Below are positions 19,071 to 25,979 of a stretch of DNA of 46,094 bases, in pieces. The DNA is from Segetibacter koreensis DSM 18137 (GTDB taxonomy: Bacteria > Bacteroidota > Bacteroidia > Chitinophagales > Chitinophagaceae). Positions within the stretch are counted from its first letter, which is position 1. The number at the start of each line of letters is the position of its first letter. The translations under genes and the position numbers were made by a program. Under the pieces are notes generated by a model that saw only the letters and a program-made list of their open reading frames with translations, did no database searches and was not told the DNA's origin. Where the stretch lies: positions 224,748 to 270,841 of the forward strand of contig NZ_KB893315.1 of the NCBI RefSeq assembly GCF_000374045.1. The letters run 5' to 3'.

Positions 19071-19088
19071 GTTGCGTCACTCTTGTAC
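19071..19088 (+). repeat. Copy A of dispersed intergenic motif GTTGCGTCGCACTCTTGT
   Basis: Reads GTTGCGTCACTCTTGTAC, lacking one GC compared with the consensus. It lies about 50 bp after the ponA stop. Related copies are at 38259-38278, 38370-38387 (inverted) and 42392-42413. Confidence 0.55.
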
Positions 19089-19156
19089 GGCTTTATTATT
19101 ACTCAACAGATTTTAAGCTACAAAGTCCTTTTCTAACTGAAACTAATATTTCTTGT

Positions 19157-19198
19157 TTTAAAAATAGCCATGACTTTAAAGTCATGGCTATTTTTAAA
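19157..19198. terminator. 42-bp perfect palindrome, bidirectional terminator
   Basis: The stretch reads identically on both strands, with core AAAAATAGCCATGACTTT at 19160-19177 and its complement at 19178-19195, extended by TTT/AAA. It can form a long hairpin with A- and T-runs at its ends, as in factor-independent terminators. It ends the ponA transcript before mazG. Confidence 0.8.
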
Positions 19199-19310
19199 GT
19201 AGCTACCTTATACTTTTAACCCCATGTTAGTACAAAAGATTTGAAAGATTTATTCTTATCATTTTAAAGGGTTTTAGCATCTTTTTTAAAATTTGTTTAA
19301 AATTATTACA

Positions 19311-19637
19311 ATGACAATTAGTGAAGCACAGCAATCTGTTGATGAATGGATAAAAACAGTGGGTGTAAGATATTTTAATGAACTTACCAATCTTGGTATT
19401 TTAATGGAGGAAGTTGGCGAATTAAGCCGGCTTATGGTAAGAAAATACGGCGAACAGTCATTTAAGGAGTCTGACAAAGGACATGAATTGCCTGATGAAC
19501 TTGCCGATGTCTTTTGGGTTCTTATATGCATTGCCAATCAGACCGGAGTTGATTTAACTAAAGCATTCGAAAAAAACCTCGAAAAGAAAAACGCACGAGA
19601 CAGCGAAAGACATAAAAACAATGAGAAATTAAAATAG
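19311..19637 (+). CDS. MazG-like nucleotide pyrophosphohydrolase
   Basis: I start at the ATG at 19311 (MTISEAQQSVDEWI); an ATG six codons upstream is possible but less typical. The 108-residue protein is a single MazG domain: EVGELSRLM-type helix (ILMEEVGELSRLMVRKYGEQ) with the metal-binding E-x-x-E and the second metal site ELADVFWVLICIANQTGVDL (E-x-x-D). Such short forms hydrolyse NTPs or dNTPs to NMP and pyrophosphate, acting in housecleaning of modified nucleotides. The C-terminal tail is lysine-rich. It is preceded by a strong terminator, so it needs its own promoter. Confidence 0.88.
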   Translation: MTISEAQQSVDEWIKTVGVRYFNELTNLGILMEEVGELSRLMVRKYGEQSFKESDKGHELPDELADVFWVLICIANQTGVDLTKAFEKNLEKKNARDSERHKNNEKLK

Positions 19638-19889
19638 AAAAATCTCATCTCTGTAATCTGAATATTAAAAACATTTTTTAAAATTAATAGCCTTATTCAA
19701 AACAGAACCTACATTTCTGCATATCGTTTATAACTATACCGTGCCCGCACGAGCTTCAAATGTTCGAAAAGGAAGAACTGTTAAATGAGCAGGAAAATGC
19801 AACGAAGTTTGAAGTATACCAGTCATTAAAAGCCAACAAGAATTATCTGTATAAAAAAGTTTTTAAAGTTTTTTTCCTTACTAAATATT

Positions 19890-20108
19890 ATGAAGCTTCC
19901 TTTCGAAATTATATCAGGAATTGTTGCCGGACTTATTTGCAAAGTATATTTTAGATCTGTAATGAAAAATAAGATTAAGAATTACGAAAATGACATTTTA
20001 GAAAACCAGGAAAGAATTAGGCAACTGGAAGACTTAAACGAGAAGCTCGAAAAGCGTCTCAAAGACTTTGAGAGCCAGTTTTTAAAACACGGCTTTAGTA
20101 TGAATTAA
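19890..20108 (+). CDS. Small membrane-anchored coiled-coil protein
   Basis: A 72-residue open frame begins with a short hydrophobic segment (FEIISGIVAGLICKVYF, residues 5-21) followed by a lysine/glutamate-rich coiled coil (residues 28-66, with LEDLNEKLEKRLKDFE heptads). The composition looks like a real small protein and not a chance frame. A different frame at 19760-19954 (64 codons) overlaps its start and has no recognisable features. No family is recognised. It lies 72 bp upstream of the glyS start. Confidence 0.5.
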   Translation: MKLPFEIISGIVAGLICKVYFRSVMKNKIKNYENDILENQERIRQLEDLNEKLEKRLKDFESQFLKHGFSMN

Positions 20109-20165
20109 TATTTTCTATCCCTTCTCTTAAACTGTTTCTGCAATTCATTTTACTGTTATTTTATG

Positions 20166-20173
20166 TAGGTTTG
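20166..20173 (+). promoter_or_regulatory. Bacteroidota -7 promoter element for glyS
   Basis: Reads TAGGTTTG, an exact TAnnTTTG match, ending 7 bp before the ATG, which implies a very short leader. No clear TTG occurs at -33. Confidence 0.5.
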
Positions 20174-20180
20174 CCGAATT

Positions 20181-21644
20181 ATGACGACAAACGAAAATAA
20201 GTTTCAACAGATAATATCTCACGCAAAAGAATATGGATTTGTTTTTCAAAGCAGCGAAATTTACGATGGATTAAGCGCCGTGTATGATTATGGCCCTTAC
20301 GGCAGCGAATTAAAAAAGAATTTGCGCGACTACTGGTGGAAGTCTATGACGCAAATGCATGAAAATATAGTAGGTATAGATGCAGCGATATTTATGCATC
20401 CTACAACATGGAAGGCAAGCGGACATGTTGATAATTTCAGCGACCCGATGATTGACAACAGGGACAGCAACAAACGGTATAGAGTAGACCACTTAATAGA
20501 AGGTCTTGCCGATAAACTGAACGATGAAGGCAAAACAGAGGAAGCTGAAAACTTAATTGCAGAAATGGAGCAATTGCTGGGTGCCGAAGATTACACGGGT
20601 TTAAAGGATTTAATCATTTCTAACAATATTGTTTGCTCAGTTAGCGGCACAGCAAACTGGACTGACATCCGGCAGTTCAACCTCATGTTTTCCACCCAAT
20701 TAGGTAGTGTAACAGAAGAAGCGGACACTATTTACTTGCGCCCGGAAACTGCCCAGGGTATTTTTGTAAACTTTTTAAATGTGCAAAAAACTTCGAGGAT
20801 GAGAATTCCTTTCGGTATTGCACAAATTGGTAAGGCCTTCAGAAATGAGATTGTGGCGCGCCAATTCATTTTCAGAATGCGTGAATTTGAACAAATGGAA
20901 ATGCAGTTTTTTGTTCGCCCCGGCACTGAAGGTGAGTGGTACAGGTACTGGAAGGAAGCAAGGCTGCAATGGCACCTGAGCCTGGGGATATCACCCAAAA
21001 AATACCGATATCATGACCATGTAAAACTTGCACATTATGCAAAAGAAGCTTGCGATATAGAATTTGAATTTCCAATGGGTTTCAAAGAAGTAGAAGGCAT
21101 TCACTCACGCAGTGATTTTGATTTGACTCAACACCAGCTGTACAGCAAAAAAAAGATGCAGTATTTTGATAATGATGTTAATCCTGCTACCGGCAAACCG
21201 TTTGGAAACTACATACCTTATGTCGTGGAAACTTCTATTGGCCTAGACAGAATGTTCTTACTTATTTTAAGCGAGAGTTATGAAGAAGAAATTTTGACCA
21301 AGGAAGACGGAAGTACAGATACAAGGGCTATTTTACATATTCCCGCTAAGATTGCTCCCGTAAAGCTGGCTATTTTACCATTGGTAAAGAAGGATGGCTT
21401 ACCGGAAATAGCCCGTAAAGTAATGGATGAGTGTAAACAACATTTTCGCTGTTTTTATGAAGAAAAAGATGCTATAGGGAAACGCTACCGCAGACAAGAT
21501 GCTATAGGCACTCCTTTCTGTGTCACCATCGATCACCAAACAAAAGAAGATGATACTGTTACGATTCGTTACCGTGACAGCATGTTACAAGAAAGAATTC
21601 CGGCAAGCAAGGTGAGAGAGATTGTATTGAATAATATTTTATAA
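20181..21644 (+). CDS. glyS: Glycyl-tRNA synthetase, class II single-chain type
   Basis: The 487-residue enzyme charges tRNA-Gly. It is the homodimeric, eukaryote/archaeon-like form, not the alpha2-beta2 bacterial form. It starts with the ISHAKEYGFVFQSSEIYDGL signature and YDYGPYGSELKKNLRDYWW; class II motif 2 is AQIGKAFRNEI...FRMREFEQMEMQFFV; motif 3 is ETSIGLDRMFL; the anticodon-binding domain begins around IPAKIAPVKLAILPLVKKDG. The length agrees with bacterial members of this type. A short leader follows a TAGGTTTG promoter element, and a strong hairpin ends the transcript. Confidence 0.96.
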   Translation: MTTNENKFQQIISHAKEYGFVFQSSEIYDGLSAVYDYGPYGSELKKNLRDYWWKSMTQMHENIVGIDAAIFMHPTTWKASGHVDNFSDPMIDNRDSNKRYRVDHLIEGLADKLNDEGKTEEAENLIAEMEQLLGAEDYTGLKDLIISNNIVCSVSGTANWTDIRQFNLMFSTQLGSVTEEADTIYLRPETAQGIFVNFLNVQKTSRMRIPFGIAQIGKAFRNEIVARQFIFRMREFEQMEMQFFVRPGTEGEWYRYWKEARLQWHLSLGISPKKYRYHDHVKLAHYAKEACDIEFEFPMGFKEVEGIHSRSDFDLTQHQLYSKKKMQYFDNDVNPATGKPFGNYIPYVVETSIGLDRMFLLILSESYEEEILTKEDGSTDTRAILHIPAKIAPVKLAILPLVKKDGLPEIARKVMDECKQHFRCFYEEKDAIGKRYRRQDAIGTPFCVTIDHQTKEDDTVTIRYRDSMLQERIPASKVREIVLNNIL

Positions 21645-21658
21645 ATTATTGCGCTAGT

Positions 21659-21700
21659 AAAAAAAGATGCTGTCTTTATGTAAGTCAGCATCTTTTTTTT
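21659..21700. terminator. Bidirectional terminator between glyS and flavin reductase gene
   Basis: AAAAAAAGATGCTG pairs with CAGCATCTTTTTTT around a loop of about 13 bases. The A- and T-runs allow it to end both convergent transcripts. Confidence 0.85.
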
Positions 21701-21732
21701 ATTTATTATTTCTACTACATTTCTTATAAGTT

Positions 21733-22461
21733 TTAACCATACAATTCTAAGTGAATGTCTTTTTTATCGTAGCCTAAATCAAGTATTCTTTTTTTTGCTT
21801 CATCTATCATATTCTTCCATCCACATAAATAAAAATAAGCGGGCGCCCTCTCTTTGGCAAGAATTTCTTCATAAATAGCATGTACATAACCTTTTCTAAC
21901 ATTTATGTTTTCTTCTGGTTCACGGGAAAAAGTTGGTAAATAAAAATAGTGTTCTATTTCCTTTTCCAGTTCCTTTAATTCATTGTAGTATAAACAATCT
22001 TTTATAACGCGTGTTCCAAATAGCAGGTAGATGTTTTTATGTGAAATTTTGTAACGATTAATATGATGTAGCATGCTTCTGAACGGAGCAACACCCGTAC
22101 CTGTGCAAATAAAAAAAACATCCCGGTCGATAATTTGCGGCAAAACAAATACTCCTTGCGGTCCGCGGAGTAACAATTCGGAGCCTTCTTTAACTTCATT
22201 AAATAAATAGGTTGTACCTGCACCTCCCTCAAGCAAAACGATTACCAGTTCTATAATATTTGTTTTATCAGGCGCAGAAGCGATTGAATAACTTCGCCAC
22301 CTTTTATTCTTTTTTTCATGTATAGGAAGGTCGAGCGTAACAAATTGACCGGGAATAAAATCAAAAGATTCAACTTCAGGTATTTGTATCCAATAACGAC
22401 GGGTCGCTGTTGTTTCTTCCGTTATTTTTATAACCACTCCTTTCCGCCAGGGTTCTAACAT
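21733..22461 (-). CDS. Ferredoxin/flavodoxin-NADP reductase-like FAD oxidoreductase
   Basis: The 242-residue protein has an FAD-binding beta-barrel followed by an NAD(P)-binding domain. RSYSIASAPD (residues around 56-65) is the FAD signature R-x-Y-S; the flavin phosphate loop LEGGAGTTYLFNEVKEGSELLLRGPQGVF follows. FFICTGTGVAPFRSML is the pyridine nucleotide GTGxAPF motif, and YFYLCGWKNMIDEAKKRI is the typical C-terminal C-G segment. It passes electrons between NAD(P)H and a carrier; the partner cannot be told from sequence. Genes on either side are not electron carriers. Confidence 0.88.
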   Translation of the reverse strand: MLEPWRKGVVIKITEETTATRRYWIQIPEVESFDFIPGQFVTLDLPIHEKKNKRWRSYSIASAPDKTNIIELVIVLLEGGAGTTYLFNEVKEGSELLLRGPQGVFVLPQIIDRDVFFICTGTGVAPFRSMLHHINRYKISHKNIYLLFGTRVIKDCLYYNELKELEKEIEHYFYLPTFSREPEENINVRKGYVHAIYEEILAKERAPAYFYLCGWKNMIDEAKKRILDLGYDKKDIHLELYG

Positions 22462-22571
22462 TGCTTTTTTTTAAAAATACTAATAACATTGCTTACCGCT
22501 TTACAAAAAACGAAATATCGGCAAAATGAAAATTAATGGAACTAGGGTTTAAAAATCAAAAAACTGTTCAT

Positions 22572-23096
22572 TTATCTTCTTAACAATCCGTAACGCTCAA
22601 CATCTGTCAACTCTCCAAACCCGGTTCTGAACTCACGTTTAAAAAAACCTTCTTTTTCAAAACCATTTTTTATAGCTACTCTTTTACTTCCCAGATTTTC
22701 GGGATTAAATTTAATAAACAGCTTCTCCATTTCTAACTCCTCGAAACAATATTCAACAACCCATTTTACTGCATTTGAAGTAATTCCAATTCCTTCATAA
22801 TTCTGGTCTACAAAATAAGCAAGTTCGGCCTTTGGAATAGTCCAATCGATATTTTTTACCATTACCATTCCTATAAGATCGCGTTCACTTTTTAATGATA
22901 TAACAAAGTTGTATTGTTCTCTTTCCAATGCCTGCCTTACCTTCTGTTTAGCAAACTTTTTTGCAGCATCCACGTCTTTTATTCGTTCAGAAGTTTTTGG
23001 AAAGTACATCGTTAACCTTTCCCTGTTTCTTTCTATAAGAGCGAATAATTCCTCAGAATCTTCTTTGTCGATTAGCCTAACCTGCATCTCTGGCAT
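22572..23096 (-). CDS. GNAT acetyltransferase, RimJ/RimL-like
   Basis: The 174-residue protein has the RimJ/RimL order: an early RLIDKEDSEELFALIERNRERL, a beta-strand core with LIGMVMVKNIDW and AELAYFVDQNYEGIGITSNAVKWVVEY (acetyl-CoA binding region, with a degenerate Q/R-x-x-G-x-G/A loop as YEGIGI) and a final NPENLGSKRVAIKNGFEKEG. It probably N-acetylates a protein N-terminus or small amine. It begins 18 bp after the 3-methyladenine glycosylase stop, so the two are likely one transcript. Confidence 0.88.
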   Translation of the reverse strand: MPEMQVRLIDKEDSEELFALIERNRERLTMYFPKTSERIKDVDAAKKFAKQKVRQALEREQYNFVISLKSERDLIGMVMVKNIDWTIPKAELAYFVDQNYEGIGITSNAVKWVVEYCFEELEMEKLFIKFNPENLGSKRVAIKNGFEKEGFFKREFRTGFGELTDVERYGLLRR

Positions 23097-23114
23097 TATT
23101 ACATTTATAAAAAA

Positions 23115-23762
23115 TTATCCAATTTTCTTTCCACTTACATATTTATTACCTCTTACAATAAACCTGTAAGGCAATAGCGCGTCTTCGGCTGCATAATCCA
23201 CACCCACTCTTGTAGTTACCACTATTTCATTGTCATTATAGCGCAACCCGTCATCTGCTATATATATTTCGTCATCTTGCAGACCCATTCCCGTATGTTT
23301 CGTATGCACACCTAATGCTTTTGCTACGTTACCCGGACCGCGTGTAAGGTCAAAACCATGACTGTTTTTATTTGAACGCGCAAGCATGGTATCAATTCCT
23401 GCAATAGGTTCTAAGGCTCTTATCAAAATAGCATTGGGAATACCTGCCTTATTGGTGACAATATTAAACATTTGGTGAATACCATAACATAAATATATGT
23501 AGGCAACACCGCCATTGCTAAACATAACCTCGGTACGTTTTGTACGGCGGTTGTTATAAGAATGGGCTGCTTTATCAAAAGGTCCGTTATAAGCTTCCGC
23601 CTCAACAATTCTTCCCGCCGTAAGAGTATTCCCAAAATTGGTAACAACAATTTTCCCTAGCAAATCCCTTGTTACAGCTACTACGTCAGCTCTTTCGTAA
23701 AATGACTGTGGAAGTATCTTCCACGCGCTGGTAACTTTCTTTAATTCTTCCTTTTGTGTCAA
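23115..23762 (-). CDS. 3-methyladenine DNA glycosylase (AAG/MPG family)
   Basis: The 215-residue protein matches the AAG fold: RDLLGKIVVTNF, GRIVEAEAYNGPFDKAAHSYNNRRTKR (catalytic glutamate within EAEAY), MFSNGGVAYIYLCYGIHQMFNIV and LTRGPGNVAKALGV. It removes alkylated purines such as 3-methyladenine from DNA. No ATG exists before the conserved core, so the start is a TTG at 23762, preceded by AAGGA about 14 nt upstream. It is divergent from the EI24/CysZ-like gene, which also starts at TTG. Confidence 0.9.
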   Translation of the reverse strand: MTQKEELKKVTSAWKILPQSFYERADVVAVTRDLLGKIVVTNFGNTLTAGRIVEAEAYNGPFDKAAHSYNNRRTKRTEVMFSNGGVAYIYLCYGIHQMFNIVTNKAGIPNAILIRALEPIAGIDTMLARSNKNSHGFDLTRGPGNVAKALGVHTKHTGMGLQDDEIYIADDGLRYNDNEIVVTTRVGVDYAAEDALLPYRFIVRGNKYVSGKKIG

Positions 23763-23859
23763 TTCTAAATATTCCTTGTTTTAAAATCCCGGTTAATTTA
23801 TATTAATTATAATTCGCAGCCAATAACAATTAAATTTATGCTACAAAATAAAAGACTAT

Positions 23860-24621
23860 TTGCTTAAAGATATCATAATCGCTATTCGGGCCTATGGTCT
23901 TGCCCATACTTTTATACGCCGACATAACCTTTGGAAATGGATTATAGTTCCCGGGATAATGTACATGGTTATGTTTTGCATCAGTATTTATTTTTTTGGA
24001 AAAAGCGCCAGTCACATAATTGAATTTTTAACTGTAGAAACAGGAATACATCAATGGGTAGAAAGCATGCAGAGCAGCATAGTAGGTTTTATATTTACGC
24101 TTGCAGGAATGATGCTTTGGGTTGTGCTAATGCTTTTATATTTTTCTTTGTTTAAATATTTATGGCTCATTATTGGCTCGCCGATATCTGCATATTTAAG
24201 CGAGAAAACAGAAGCGATTATAGAAGGAAAAGAATATGAATTTGATATTTCTCAATTTTTAAAAGACATTATTCGTGGCACCGGCATTGCGCTTCGAAAC
24301 ACTTTATGGCAAACCGTTTATCTTATTTCTTTTTTTATACTTTCATTTATACCTATTGTAGGATGGGCCGTTCCGGTTTTTGCAGTTATACTTGAGTGCT
24401 ATTACTACGGATTTTCAATGATAGACTACAGTCTTGAACGACATCAGCTTAGTATCTCTGAAAGCATTCATTTTATAGATAATAGAAAAGGATTGGCAAT
24501 TGCAAATGGAATCCTCTTCTACTTAATGCATCTTATACCAATTGTCGGATGGATTTTCGCTCCTGCTTATGCAGTAATAGCAGCTACATTGAGTGTAGTG
24601 AAAGAGCAGAAACCGGATTGA
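23860..24621 (+). CDS. EI24/CysZ-family integral membrane protein
   Basis: The 253-residue protein has about six hydrophobic segments and the EI24 family marks: an early F-x-x-G-like opening (IIAIRAYGLAHTFIRRHNLWKWIIVPG), LWLIIGSPISAYLSEKTEAIIEGKEYEF in the middle, and repeated FIPIVGWAVP and LIPIVGWIFAPAYAVIAATLSV near the end. CysZ proteins import sulfate, but many EI24 members have no proven substrate. The only workable start is TTG at 23860 (first residues MLKDIIIAIRAYG), since an in-frame stop lies 12 codons upstream with no ATG between. No sulfate assimilation gene is nearby. Confidence 0.82.
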   Translation: MLKDIIIAIRAYGLAHTFIRRHNLWKWIIVPGIMYMVMFCISIYFFGKSASHIIEFLTVETGIHQWVESMQSSIVGFIFTLAGMMLWVVLMLLYFSLFKYLWLIIGSPISAYLSEKTEAIIEGKEYEFDISQFLKDIIRGTGIALRNTLWQTVYLISFFILSFIPIVGWAVPVFAVILECYYYGFSMIDYSLERHQLSISESIHFIDNRKGLAIANGILFYLMHLIPIVGWIFAPAYAVIAATLSVVKEQKPD

Positions 24622-24720
24622 TTAGATCATATTCATCTTATATGAAAAGACAATCTGTGAAGATTACAAACTATTTGCCTTAATTTTCAAATTTTCAAAT
24701 TTCTTAATTTTAAAATTTTT

Positions 24721-25425
24721 ATGCCCGGCAGTGTTTATCTTATTCCGACATTTTTATACGAACAGGCGGTTGAAACAATTCCCTCTTACGTAACTGACGC
24801 AGTAAAAAAATGCGAAGTTTTTTTTGTAGAAAATGAACGAACTGCAAGAAGATACCTTAAACAGCTTTGGCGCGAAATGGTGATTGATGATTACACCTGG
24901 TTTACAATACATAAAGCCGAAACAGAAGTTCAACAAGTATTTACGAAGTTGCTAAAAGAAGGAAAACACATTGGAATTATTAGTGAGGCAGGTTGCCCTG
25001 GCGTTGCAGACCCGGGACAAATATTAGTTAATGCAGCCCATAAAGCCGGAGCAATCGTAAAGCCTTTGGTGGGCCCAAGCAGTGTTTTATTAGCCTTAAT
25101 GGGCAGCGGAATGAATGGGCAGCACTTTCAGTTTGTAGGTTATTTGCCAATAGAAACCGGCGCCAGAAAAACTGTATTGAAAGAACTTGAAAATGAATCG
25201 GGGAAAAAAAACTGCACACAAATTTTTATTGAAACTCCTTATCGAAATAATCAATTGATTAAACAAATAGTGGAAACCTGCAAGCCGCAAACACAACTTT
25301 GCATTGCAGCAGATATTACAGCGCCATCTGAAACTATTGTAACAAAAAGCATAACTGAATGGAAAAAACAATTACCGGATATACATAAAAGGCTTGCTAT
25401 ATTTCTGCTTTGGAGCGAAAGATGA
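24721..25425 (+). CDS. RsmI-like SAM-dependent methyltransferase (tetrapyrrole methylase fold)
   Basis: The 234-residue protein has the RsmI pattern: VYLIPTFLYE at the start, CEVFFVENERTARRYLKQL, then GISEAGCPGVADPGQILVNAAHKAG (SAM-binding GxPxxxDPG type loop) and VGPSSVLLALMGSGMNGQHFQFVGYLP. RsmI 2'-O-methylates C1402 of 16S rRNA. The length is about 50 residues short of classical RsmI, missing its C-terminal domain; Bacteroidota often encode this shorter protein. The rRNA target is therefore only likely. It is convergent with the next gene, stop to stop 14 bp. Confidence 0.85.
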   Translation: MPGSVYLIPTFLYEQAVETIPSYVTDAVKKCEVFFVENERTARRYLKQLWREMVIDDYTWFTIHKAETEVQQVFTKLLKEGKHIGIISEAGCPGVADPGQILVNAAHKAGAIVKPLVGPSSVLLALMGSGMNGQHFQFVGYLPIETGARKTVLKELENESGKKNCTQIFIETPYRNNQLIKQIVETCKPQTQLCIAADITAPSETIVTKSITEWKKQLPDIHKRLAIFLLWSER

Positions 25426-25439
25426 TTTGATAATATTCT

Positions 25440-25838
25440 TTATTGAGAATTAAAACCATTTGAGTTGCTTTCATTTGATATTCGATAAATACTATCTATA
25501 ACAAACAATTGCATTCCACGCCACGGCAATGCTGCCTGGTATCTCTTATAGTGCAGTTCCATATCTTTTCCACTATTTTCCATTAGCTTTTGTGCTATTT
25601 TTTCGTCAGTGACGCTAAAAGAAAATTGGTTACTTTGTATGGCAGTTGTTGGACTTCCTCTAAAGCCGCTTTGTATTAACTGGCCCTCATAAGTTTTGAA
25701 CACATAACCTTTTTTCTGAAAAGTATTTAAAACACCCGCTTTAGTGCCTTCAGCGAAAACAAAAAAGTACCGCCAGTAAATAAAACCTATAAGGACAACA
25801 ACAATAATTGTTATAATAATAGCACCGGCTTTACGCAT
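25440..25838 (-). CDS. Small single-pass membrane protein, conserved in Bacteroidota
   Basis: The ATG at 25838 gives MRKAGAIIITIIVVVLIGFIYWRYFFVF, an N-terminal membrane anchor, and a 132-residue protein. After it comes AEGTKAGVLNTFQKKGYVFKTYEGQLIQSGFRG and a small globular part with WRGMQLFVIDSIYRI. I recognise this as a conserved family that public annotations sometimes label 6-phosphogluconate dehydrogenase, but no dehydrogenase motif or Rossmann fold is visible, and at this length it cannot be that enzyme. Function unknown. The longer frame up to 25916 is unlikely. Confidence 0.75.
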   Translation of the reverse strand: MRKAGAIIITIIVVVLIGFIYWRYFFVFAEGTKAGVLNTFQKKGYVFKTYEGQLIQSGFRGSPTTAIQSNQFSFSVTDEKIAQKLMENSGKDMELHYKRYQAALPWRGMQLFVIDSIYRISNESNSNGFNSQ

Positions 25839-25979
25839 ACAATGTTTTTTTAAAACTTCTGTTTTATACAAGGTAAAATAATCCTGCCAAGGCTGTGGTG
25901 AAATTTGTAACAACAATATTTACATCGAATATTTCTATAGAAAACAATTTATTGTTTTATTAGTTCAGTAAAACTGTTT

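Noticed and set aside
19760-19954. 64-codon plus frame overlapping the start of the small coiled-coil gene
   Set aside because: No motif, no family, overlaps a more protein-like frame; the inverted CGTGC-CC-GCACG before it is short and probably chance.
23115-23762. Possible frameshift or missing N-terminus of the glycosylase because no ATG is found
   Set aside because: The frame keeps a full conserved core and a plausible TTG start with AAGGA upstream, so no sequencing error is needed.
24661-24720. AT-rich direct repeats (TTTTCAAA-like) before the RsmI-like gene
   Set aside because: Short, low complexity, and no spacing typical of a promoter or binding array.
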